A stretch of DNA of 61,963 bases from Oscillospiraceae bacterium. GTDB taxonomy: Bacteria; Bacillota; Clostridia; Oscillospirales; Oscillospiraceae. A program made the position numbers and the translations under genes. The notes below the pieces were generated by a model. That model did not search any database. It worked only from the letters and a program-made list of their open reading frames with translations, and was not told the origin of the DNA. Position 1 is the first letter of the stretch; the number at the start of each line of letters is the position of its first letter. The DNA lies in contig CADBCV010000011.1 of the NCBI GenBank assembly GCA_902793285.1, positions 1 through 61,963 on the forward strand, written 5' to 3'. Positions 56,158 through 61,963 of this stretch are shown piece after piece.

Positions 56158-56892
56158 TTAAAGCAGCCCATCAAAAACATGGTATTTGATAAAGTACAGC
56201 ACCAGCATGTGCACGGGATAGAACGCATAAAACAGCAGCGACACAAGGCGGCTTCGGATCATGCCGCGCCTGCCGTTATAGAGGCTGATGGGAATGAAGG
56301 CCAGGCCCGCGATCCACCTTGCGGACAGAAAACACGCGCCGAGCACGGACTGGTACAGCGGCCGGGCGCGCAGCAGGTAGAGCATCAGGATGAAGCCGAA
56401 GCCGCTGCACCCGTAGTCGGCCCGCAGGAGGACCGACACCGCGAGAAGGCCGACAAGCGCGAGGGCCCAGCGTTTTCCCGCCCCCCGCTCCAGCCGCTCG
56501 AGTACGTACAGGCCGAGAAAACCCAGCAGCAGCGTGAACATGACGTTCTGGCTCGCGCAGGTCCATTTTCCCCCGTGCAGGAGATTCCACGGCAGCTCCG
56601 ACAGGAGCGCAAAGACGGCGAGCCGCGCCCCATAGCGTTTTCGGCTGCGGGTGTGCAGAAAGCCCTCCACCAGCAGAAAGGCATAGATCGGGAAGGCGAG
56701 CCTGCCGATACTCCGCAGGAGCGTGTAGCGCGTCAGGGTCTTTCCGAGAACGCTGAGCACGACCGTTTTATCATTTGGCATCAGGTGCCCCGCCACATGG
56801 TCGATGAGCATGGTCGCCACCGCGATCAGTTTCAGGGCGCTCCCGCTCAGAACGCGAAAGCGGGACGGGATCAATTGATAACGTTTGTCCAT
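56158..56892 (-). CDS. TraX-family membrane protein
   Basis: A 244-residue polytopic membrane protein of the TraX family, named for the F-plasmid pilin acetyltransferase but common on Firmicutes chromosomes, where its role is unknown. Typical features are SGSALKLIAVATMLIDHVAG near the start, RSIGRLAFPIYAFLLVEGF, LSELPWNLLHGGKW and the closing FYAFYPVHMLVLYF. About eight hydrophobic segments are predicted. It probably acylates a surface molecule. GGAGGGAGG precedes the ATG. No conjugation genes are nearby, so transfer functions are not implied. Confidence 0.85.
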   Translation of the reverse strand: MDKRYQLIPSRFRVLSGSALKLIAVATMLIDHVAGHLMPNDKTVVLSVLGKTLTRYTLLRSIGRLAFPIYAFLLVEGFLHTRSRKRYGARLAVFALLSELPWNLLHGGKWTCASQNVMFTLLLGFLGLYVLERLERGAGKRWALALVGLLAVSVLLRADYGCSGFGFILMLYLLRARPLYQSVLGACFLSARWIAGLAFIPISLYNGRRGMIRSRLVSLLFYAFYPVHMLVLYFIKYHVFDGLL

Positions 56893-57033
56893 CTCGGCCC
56901 TCCCTCCTTTTGCACTGCCTTATCTTACTCCAGGGCGCTTTTTCGCGCAAGCCCTTCTTTGCTTGGAGATTTGAGACAAAAAGACGATTTGCAGATTATG
57001 CAGAATTGTTAAAAATTTTCTCGAATTGAACAG

Positions 57034-57062
57034 TTGTCATTCTTCCTTTTTTATGGTACATT
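57034..57062 (+). promoter_or_regulatory. Promoter of the exopolysaccharide operon
   Basis: TTGTCA (57034-57039), 17-bp spacer, TACATT (57057-57062). Start near 57069 and a leader of about 124 nt. The 300-bp gap upstream of 57193 holds nothing else that I recognise. Confidence 0.6.
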
Positions 57063-57192
57063 ATGTGGTACTGAAAATAGGTGGCTTCTGCTCTTTCCGG
57101 CGGCCTTCTCCGGCGGCAGGATCCGCTTCTGCGCGTGCGGCCCCCTATCTTCTCAGTTGTTTTATCACTATTCAGAAAATGGAGAACTGGCT

Positions 57193-58482
57193 ATGTGGGA
57201 AAGTAACAGCAAGTCGACAATTGTGAAAAATGTCCTGCTGGTCATTTTGATTCTTGCACTGGTGGGCGGACTACTGTACGCCATGATCCGTGTGCGCGAG
57301 ATGAATGCCATCCAGGATGAGAAGCTGTCCGAGATCCACGTGCAGCAGCAGCAACAGCAGGCCGCCGCGCGCATGGAGTCGCTCGCTTCCGTCCAGAACG
57401 AGTACGACAAGGATATGCAGACCGTGGCGGAGTACATCCCGGGCATTGTCTGCTGGGGCGACAACATCACGGCCGGCAACTCCGGATATCTCAATTATCC
57501 CTATGTGCTGCAGACCTACATCAACACCTATCTCTGCGATATCTACGACTTTGCCAGCACCATTGAAAATGCGGAGGAATATTCGCGTCTCAAGTGGTCT
57601 GACTACACCGTCAAAATCCCGGTGGTGAACATGGGCGCCGGACAGGAGTCCTCCTATACGGTGCTGGGCCGCTGCGGGGCCGTGCCCTATGTCGTGGCGG
57701 AGGAGTTTGTGATCCCGGCCGGGACGGAGCCTGTCCCCATCAAGATCCGCTCCCTGTCCGGGAAGAGCGTAACCCCGCTCACGGGCGGCAGCGCCGGCAT
57801 CAACAACGTACACATCAACGGGATAGAGGGCGCCCTCTCCATCGATTCCGAGGCCTATAACTATAACAGCACCTTCAACTATTTCTTCACGCGCACCGCC
57901 CCCGGCAGCGAGGTCACTGTCCCCGCGGAGAGCGTTATCACGACGGCCGCCTCCAACATGTACAAAAACTATATTCACGTCGTCTTCATCGGCAGCTACG
58001 GCGAGTATGACAACGCGGACGATCTCGTGCAGCAGGTGAAGACCCTGCTCGCCCGCCAGAGCCAGAATCCCGACCGCTTCATCGTCATCGGGCCCTATTC
58101 CGTTAACGGCTGGACCTCCTCCAGCTACCAGCTCGACGCGATCGACACCGCCATGCTCCAGGCCTTCGGCAACCGCTACATCAACGTGCGCAAGTACCTT
58201 CTGGGCGACGGCTACCGCGACGCCGGCATCAGCCCCACTTATGAAGACAGCTTTTCCATCTCCAACGAGGCGGTTCCCCCGAGCTTTCTGATCTCCTCCA
58301 ACAGCGCTGAGCTCAACAGCACGGCCCACAAGCTGATCGGCAAGCTGATCTACAGCAGGATGGAGAGTCTCGGCTACTTCGATGAGATCAATGAGGAGCT
58401 CCACCTCTCCGACGCCACGAAGAAGATCCTGAAGGACAATCCCGCGCACTTTGAGACCATCATTAAAAACGTACTGAAATAA
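57193..58482 (+). CDS. Membrane-anchored SGNH/GDSL-like protein with variant block I
   Basis: A 429-residue protein with one N-terminal transmembrane helix (~12-31) and a Gln-rich coiled-coil stalk (~40-75). A large extracytoplasmic SGNH-type domain follows. Block I reads IVCWGDNITAGNSGY (Gly89-Asp90-Asn91), where active enzymes have Gly-Asp-Ser. A later block VFIGSYGEYD and a C-terminal HKLIGKLIY that could hold the His complete the pattern. Loss of the nucleophile suggests a binding or non-hydrolytic role, perhaps in polymer modification. ATG 57193 follows GGAG. An in-frame extension upstream overlaps the promoter and is rejected. It leads the CpsC-D-B-LCP operon. Confidence 0.75.
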   Translation: MWESNSKSTIVKNVLLVILILALVGGLLYAMIRVREMNAIQDEKLSEIHVQQQQQQAAARMESLASVQNEYDKDMQTVAEYIPGIVCWGDNITAGNSGYLNYPYVLQTYINTYLCDIYDFASTIENAEEYSRLKWSDYTVKIPVVNMGAGQESSYTVLGRCGAVPYVVAEEFVIPAGTEPVPIKIRSLSGKSVTPLTGGSAGINNVHINGIEGALSIDSEAYNYNSTFNYFFTRTAPGSEVTVPAESVITTAASNMYKNYIHVVFIGSYGEYDNADDLVQQVKTLLARQSQNPDRFIVIGPYSVNGWTSSSYQLDAIDTAMLQAFGNRYINVRKYLLGDGYRDAGISPTYEDSFSISNEAVPPSFLISSNSAELNSTAHKLIGKLIYSRMESLGYFDEINEELHLSDATKKILKDNPAHFETIIKNVLK

Positions 58483-58510
58483 GCAAACGCCTTATCATCT
58501 ACAGGACAGT

Positions 58511-58540
58511 CTCTGCCCCTCCGGGTTTCGGAGCGCAGAG
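58511..58540 (+). promoter_or_regulatory. Intercistronic hairpin before cpsC
   Basis: CTCTGC (58511-58516) with GCAGAG (58535-58540) and CTCCG (58519-58523) with CGGAG (58529-58533) form a two-part stem with loop GGTTT. No T tract follows. It may mark an mRNA processing or stabilising site. Confidence 0.45.
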
Positions 58541-58555
58541 CAGGCAGGAGGAAGC

Positions 58556-59347
58556 ATGAACAACAATAACCCCGAAATCGAAATTGACCTTTTGACGCTG
58601 ATCGCCGCACTCTGGAGAAAGGCGCTCGTGATCATTCTGATCGCCATCCTGATGGCGAGCTTTGCCTTCGCCGGAACGCTGCTCTTCATCACGCCGAAGT
58701 ACCAGGCCACAGCGTCCATGTATGTCAACAACAGCTCCTTCTCTCTCGGACTGGAGCGCTTCTCCATCTCCGCCTCGGAGCTGAGCGCCTCGAACTCCCT
58801 CGTCAACACCTACATCTTCATTCTGAAATCCAGGACGACGCTTGAGGAAGTGATCGCGAAGGCCGGTCTCCCCTACTCGTCCTCCGTATTGAGCGAGATG
58901 ATCAGTGCGGAGTCCGTCACCAACACCGCCGCCTTCAACGTGACCGTCACGAGCGACAGCCCCACCGAGGCGGAGCTCATCGCCAACACCATCGCCCAGA
59001 TCCTGCCGGACCGCATCGCCGAGATTGTGGACGGCAGCTCGGTGAGGATCGTGGACTACGCCATCGTCCCCGCGCACCGCTCCTCCCCCAGCTTCACGAA
59101 GAACACCGTGATCGGTTTTCTCGCCGGCGCGCTGCTCGCCGTGGCGATCTTCACCGTGAAGTTCCTGATCGACGAGCGCAATGACGTGGTCATCCACTCC
59201 GCGGATGAGCTGCGTTCCATCTACCCCGACATTACGGTCCTCGCGCTCATCCCGGACATGCGCCTGTCGGAGAAGAAGGGCTATTACTACTCCTCCTACT
59301 ACGGGGAGGGCAAGGACAAGGACAGCAGCAAGAAGGAGGCCATGTAA
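58556..59347 (+). CDS. Capsular polysaccharide chain-length/adaptor protein (CpsC/YveK type)
   Basis: A 263-residue Wzz-like membrane protein. The N-terminal helix (~20-45) and C-terminal helix (~175-197) flank an extracytoplasmic domain starting TPKYQATASMYV. The cytosolic tail DERNDVVIHSADELRS... activates the partner kinase. In Gram-positives this adaptor plus CpsD makes a split BY-kinase controlling polymer length. AGGAGG precedes the ATG. cpsD follows after 3 nt. Confidence 0.9.
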   Translation: MNNNNPEIEIDLLTLIAALWRKALVIILIAILMASFAFAGTLLFITPKYQATASMYVNNSSFSLGLERFSISASELSASNSLVNTYIFILKSRTTLEEVIAKAGLPYSSSVLSEMISAESVTNTAAFNVTVTSDSPTEAELIANTIAQILPDRIAEIVDGSSVRIVDYAIVPAHRSSPSFTKNTVIGFLAGALLAVAIFTVKFLIDERNDVVIHSADELRSIYPDITVLALIPDMRLSEKKGYYYSSYYGEGKDKDSSKKEAM

Positions 59348-59350
59348 GCA

Positions 59351-60118
59351 ATGGACGAAAAGAAGAAAAAATCCAAGGCCGCTCCGATCGCCGGCGCCAA
59401 CGACAGAGTCTGCGAACATCTCAGCTTTGCCGCGAAGGAAGCCTTCAAGCGTCTGCGTACAAACCTCATGCTGAAGGTGCCCGAGGGCGACCGCTGCCAT
59501 ATCGTCGGCGTCACGAGCGCCCAGCCCTCCGAGGGGAAGAGCACCATCGCGCTGAACCTCTCCTACTCCCTCGCGGAGCTCGGCAAAAAAGTCCTGCTGC
59601 TTGACGCCGATATGCGCCGCCCCTCCATCCACCTCAAGGCCAGGATCGAGCGGACCCCGGGTCTTGCTGATCTGCTGGGCGATTCCAACTCCATCACCGC
59701 CTGCGTCCGGAAGTATCAGAGCAGCAAGAACGAGACTGTTTTTGACATTCTCCCAGGCGGCAACATCCCCCCCAACCCCTCCGAGCTTTTAAACTCCCGC
59801 CGCATGGCGACCCTTCTGAAAACCCTGCGCAGCGCTTATGACTTTATCATCATTGACCTGCCCCCCGTGGGCGCGGTCATCGACGCCATCTCCGTGTCCA
59901 AAAACACGGACGGCATGATCGTTGTCCTGCGCGAAAACCACTGCCCCATCGGCGTTTTCAAGGACTGCGTCGCGCAGATCCAGGAGGCGAACGTGCCGAT
60001 CCTCGGCTTCGTCATCAACGGCGCGCTGGAGGGCTCCGGCAAGAAATACGGCTATGGCAGCGGCTACAGCAGCTACAAGAGCTACGGCGGCTATTACGGG
60101 AATTACTACGGGAGCTGA
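59351..60118 (+). CDS. Tyrosine-protein kinase of capsule synthesis (CpsD/YwqD type)
   Basis: A 255-residue cytosolic BY-kinase. Walker A is SAQPSEGKSTIALNL, Walker A' LLLDADMRRPSIH and Walker B FIIIDLPPVGAV. The C-terminal tail is a Gly-Tyr cluster with nine tyrosines in the last ~25 residues, the autophosphorylation site. It needs the CpsC tail for activity and is reversed by the phosphatase CpsB encoded next. The start lies 3 nt after cpsC. Confidence 0.93.
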   Translation: MDEKKKKSKAAPIAGANDRVCEHLSFAAKEAFKRLRTNLMLKVPEGDRCHIVGVTSAQPSEGKSTIALNLSYSLAELGKKVLLLDADMRRPSIHLKARIERTPGLADLLGDSNSITACVRKYQSSKNETVFDILPGGNIPPNPSELLNSRRMATLLKTLRSAYDFIIIDLPPVGAVIDAISVSKNTDGMIVVLRENHCPIGVFKDCVAQIQEANVPILGFVINGALEGSGKKYGYGSGYSSYKSYGGYYGNYYGS

Positions 60119-60123
60119 GGCGG

Positions 60124-60831
60124 ATGGTCGACTTTCACTCCCATTTTCTCCCCGGCATCGACGACGGCTCTGACAGCGTTGAGACCAGTCTCGCCATGCT
60201 GCGGGAATCATACCGGCAGGGTGTCGACGTCATGTTCGCAACCCCCCATTTCTACGCCGATGAGGACGATCCCGAGAGCTTTCTCTATAACCGCAACAAC
60301 GCCTGGGCGCTCCTGCAGGAGGCCATGGCGGAGGACGGCGGCGCCTTTCCCGAGGTCTATCTCGGCGCGGAGATCTATTTCTTCCCCGGGATGAGCGTTG
60401 CGGAGGAGCTTGCAGAGCTCAGCATGGGCCCCACCCCCTTTATGATCATCGAGCCGCCCATGATGCCCTGGCGCGAGTCCATTTTGGACGAGATCGAGCA
60501 GACCGGTGAAAACCTGCGCCGCATCCCGGTCGTCGCGCACCTCGACCGCTACATGCGTATGCTGGATGACTATACGCTCTTCGACCGGCTGAGAAACCGG
60601 CGTATGCTGATCCAGGTCAATGCGAGCTTTTTTACGCACGACGACACCGCGGAGCTCGCCCTGCGCTATCTGCGTGAAAAACGCATTCAGTTTATCGGCA
60701 GCGACTGCCACAATATGGACGAGCGCGCCCCGAACATGGGCATGGCCGCCGACGTGATCCGTTACGACGGGGCCGATGCGTATCTTGAGGAGCTCAATGA
60801 CCGGCTCTGCTCCCTTCTGAGGAGGGTTTGA
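60124..60831 (+). CDS. Manganese-dependent protein-tyrosine phosphatase (CpsB/YwqE type)
   Basis: A 235-residue PHP-fold phosphatase that dephosphorylates the CpsD tail. Metal-binding motifs are HSHFLPGIDDG, MFATPHFY, EIYFFPG, VVAHLDRY and FIGSDCHNMDERAP. Length is slightly under the usual ~245. It starts 5 nt after cpsD and ends 6 nt before the LCP gene, all one operon. Confidence 0.93.
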   Translation: MVDFHSHFLPGIDDGSDSVETSLAMLRESYRQGVDVMFATPHFYADEDDPESFLYNRNNAWALLQEAMAEDGGAFPEVYLGAEIYFFPGMSVAEELAELSMGPTPFMIIEPPMMPWRESILDEIEQTGENLRRIPVVAHLDRYMRMLDDYTLFDRLRNRRMLIQVNASFFTHDDTAELALRYLREKRIQFIGSDCHNMDERAPNMGMAADVIRYDGADAYLEELNDRLCSLLRRV

Positions 60832-60837
60832 CCGGCC

Positions 60838-61887
60838 ATGAATAAGAAAAAGCGGAGACTCCGCGCCATTCTGATCGCGCTGCTTGTGCCGGTTCTCGGT
60901 TTTATAGGCACCGTTATTGTCCTCGGTATGCAGCGCGCCATGCGCTATGAGGCGCCGGAGATCGAGCAGGCGGGTCAGGCTGTCCACGCCGTACCTACCC
61001 CGACGCCGAAACCGAAGCCGAGCCCCGGCAGTACCGCGGCGCGCCCGGCGCTTTCGGAGACGCTGAATCTGCTGCTCATCGGGGTCGACGATGTATACGG
61101 AGTCGATGAGGAATCCCGCGGCAATGCGGACGGCGTCATCATCGCGACGATCAACCCGCACACCCGGGAGCTGATCTTCACCTCCTTCATGCGCGACACC
61201 CGCGTCAGAGTTCAGGATCGCGGCTATGACAAGGTCACGAATGTCTTCCACACCGGCGGCGTGGAGCTTCTCATGGAGGTTCTGGACCAGAACTTCGGCA
61301 TCGCGCCGGATTACTACGCTATGTTCACCTATCTCGACGTGGTGGATATCGTGGACGCCGTGGGCGGCGTCGACATTGATCTCAGCATGGAAGAGATCTA
61401 TTTCATGGAGCCGAAGATCCGCGGTGTGACCTCCGAGACGCACACGAATTATGAGGACAACGCCATCAGCGTGGATGAGGCAGGACTTTTGACGCTCAAC
61501 GGCGTGCAGGCCGCGGCCTACTGCCGTATCCGCCCCGCGGACGGCGGCTACGACGCCGGCAGGACCGAGCGCACCCGAAATGTGATCTCTCAGGTGCTCG
61601 TCAAAGCCTTCAAGCTGCCGGCGGCAGAGATGCTACAGTTTGCCAACGTCTTCTTTGAAAAGATGAGGACCAACATCCCGGACGATGTGTTTCTCACGCT
61701 GGCCATGAACGCATCCGATCTCCGGCAGTATACGCTGATTTCCGACCGCATCCCCATCGACGGCTCTTACGAGAGCGGAAACACCGGCTCCGGCTACTAT
61801 GTCACGCCGGACTATGAGGTCAACAAAAAGCACCTGCAGGACTCCCTCTACAAAGGGATTCATGATCGAGTAGGAGGGGCTGAATAA
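60838..61887 (+). CDS. LytR-CpsA-Psr (LCP) family wall-polymer ligase, 3' end altered by intron
   Basis: A membrane-anchored phosphotransferase that attaches polysaccharide or teichoic acid to peptidoglycan. An N-terminal helix (~9-30) and Thr-Pro spacer (PTPTPKPKPSP) precede the LCP core: LLLIGVDD, NADGVIIATIN, SFMRDTRV with the key Arg, and AGRTERTRN. The coding frame up to 61864 is native. The last seven residues (DRVGGAE) and stop are supplied by the antisense group II intron inserted at 61864/61865. The core is intact and only a short C-terminal tail is lost, so the product may still work. RBS is GGAGG upstream of the ATG. Confidence 0.88.
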   Translation: MNKKKRRLRAILIALLVPVLGFIGTVIVLGMQRAMRYEAPEIEQAGQAVHAVPTPTPKPKPSPGSTAARPALSETLNLLLIGVDDVYGVDEESRGNADGVIIATINPHTRELIFTSFMRDTRVRVQDRGYDKVTNVFHTGGVELLMEVLDQNFGIAPDYYAMFTYLDVVDIVDAVGGVDIDLSMEEIYFMEPKIRGVTSETHTNYEDNAISVDEAGLLTLNGVQAAAYCRIRPADGGYDAGRTERTRNVISQVLVKAFKLPAAEMLQFANVFFEKMRTNIPDDVFLTLAMNASDLRQYTLISDRIPIDGSYESGNTGSGYYVTPDYEVNKKHLQDSLYKGIHDRVGGAE

Positions 61888-61963
61888 GCCTCGACCTCTC
61901 ACACCACCGTGCGTACCGTTCGGTACACGGCGGTTCAATCGCATAAGTGCAGAGACTCGTACC
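61865..61963 (-). mobile_element. 3' end of a group II intron (domains V and VI)
   Basis: On the minus strand the sequence runs GAACCGCCGTGTACC-GAAC-GGTACGCACGGTGGT, a 9-bp stem, CG bulge, 4-bp stem and tetraloop typical of domain V. TGTGAGAGG and a domain VI stem TCGAGGCT...AGCC...CTCGA follow, with an unpaired A seven to eight bases from the end (CCTACTCGAT). The 3' splice site falls at 61865. The reverse transcriptase ORF would lie beyond the right edge. The intron is antisense to the LCP gene, so splicing cannot restore that mRNA. Confidence 0.8.

Noticed and set aside
20655-56160. AATTATGTAAA as a shared operator (36970s, 39300s, 56150-56160)
   Set aside because: The 11-mer also occurs inside the nucleoside-hydrolase-like coding region near 20655, so three intergenic hits alone do not prove a regulon. 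Only the longer duplicated promoter block is kept as a finding.
60838-61887. LCP gene as a dead pseudogene
   Set aside because: The whole LCP core with its key Arg and Asp residues is intact; only a few C-terminal residues are replaced by intron sequence.

Overview
The window reads as chromosomal DNA of a GC-rich Gram-positive anaerobe of the Firmicutes, most likely an Oscillospiraceae-type gut clostridium. The basis is strong GC-ending codon use, Gram-positive gene families (YlmH, RecX, CpsBCD, LCP, DUF1385), AGGAGG-type ribosome binding sites, sigma-A promoters with 16-17 bp spacers, and many short hairpin-rich repeats between genes. Family placement is inference. I see no rRNA, tRNA or CRISPR array.

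Region 1 (1-24.3 kb) is a glycoside-utilisation island. A divergent AraC regulator faces a CUT2-type sugar ABC transporter (ATPase, permease, binding protein, second permease). Then come GH78 rhamnosidase, GH3, MATE exporter, GH2, a second GH3, beta-phosphoglucomutase, an HAD phosphatase, GH39, a nucleoside-hydrolase-like protein, GH43 and a NahK-like sugar 1-kinase. None of the glycosidases has a signal peptide, so import comes first and hydrolysis or phosphorolysis follows in the cytosol. The two GH3 proteins carry an Asp-x-His dyad of the NagZ type.

Region 2 (24.4-41 kb) mixes housekeeping genes (5-formyl-THF cyclo-ligase, lysA, an RluA-type pseudouridine synthase, prmA, pepT) with a surface-protein set: a 1,561-residue LysM/repeat protein, a transglutaminase-like exoprotein with a Pro-rich partner, and an amidase/InlB-repeat/LRR protein beside a broken RCC1 gene. 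Two small regulators (RHH and Cro/C1 type) sit at divergent promoters with palindromes.

Region 3 (41-53.6 kb) is informational: ylmH, a translational GTPase fused to a YacP/Rae1-type NYN nuclease, an OmpR-type two-component pair, and DUF1385-prmC-recA-recX-rimO-pgsA-cysS.

Region 4 (53.6-62 kb) is envelope and exopolysaccharide: a GT2 glycosyltransferase, a membrane-anchored alpha/beta hydrolase, a TraX-like protein, then a promoter and an operon of a variant SGNH protein, CpsC, CpsD, CpsB and an LCP ligase. The LCP gene is interrupted at its 3' end by the terminal part of an antisense group II intron that runs off the window.

Four dispersed repeat families fill the gaps. The most striking has a GTAGGGG palindrome at each end and, in several copies, an internal hairpin that is itself a good intrinsic terminator. 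It lies at the 3' ends of transcription units.
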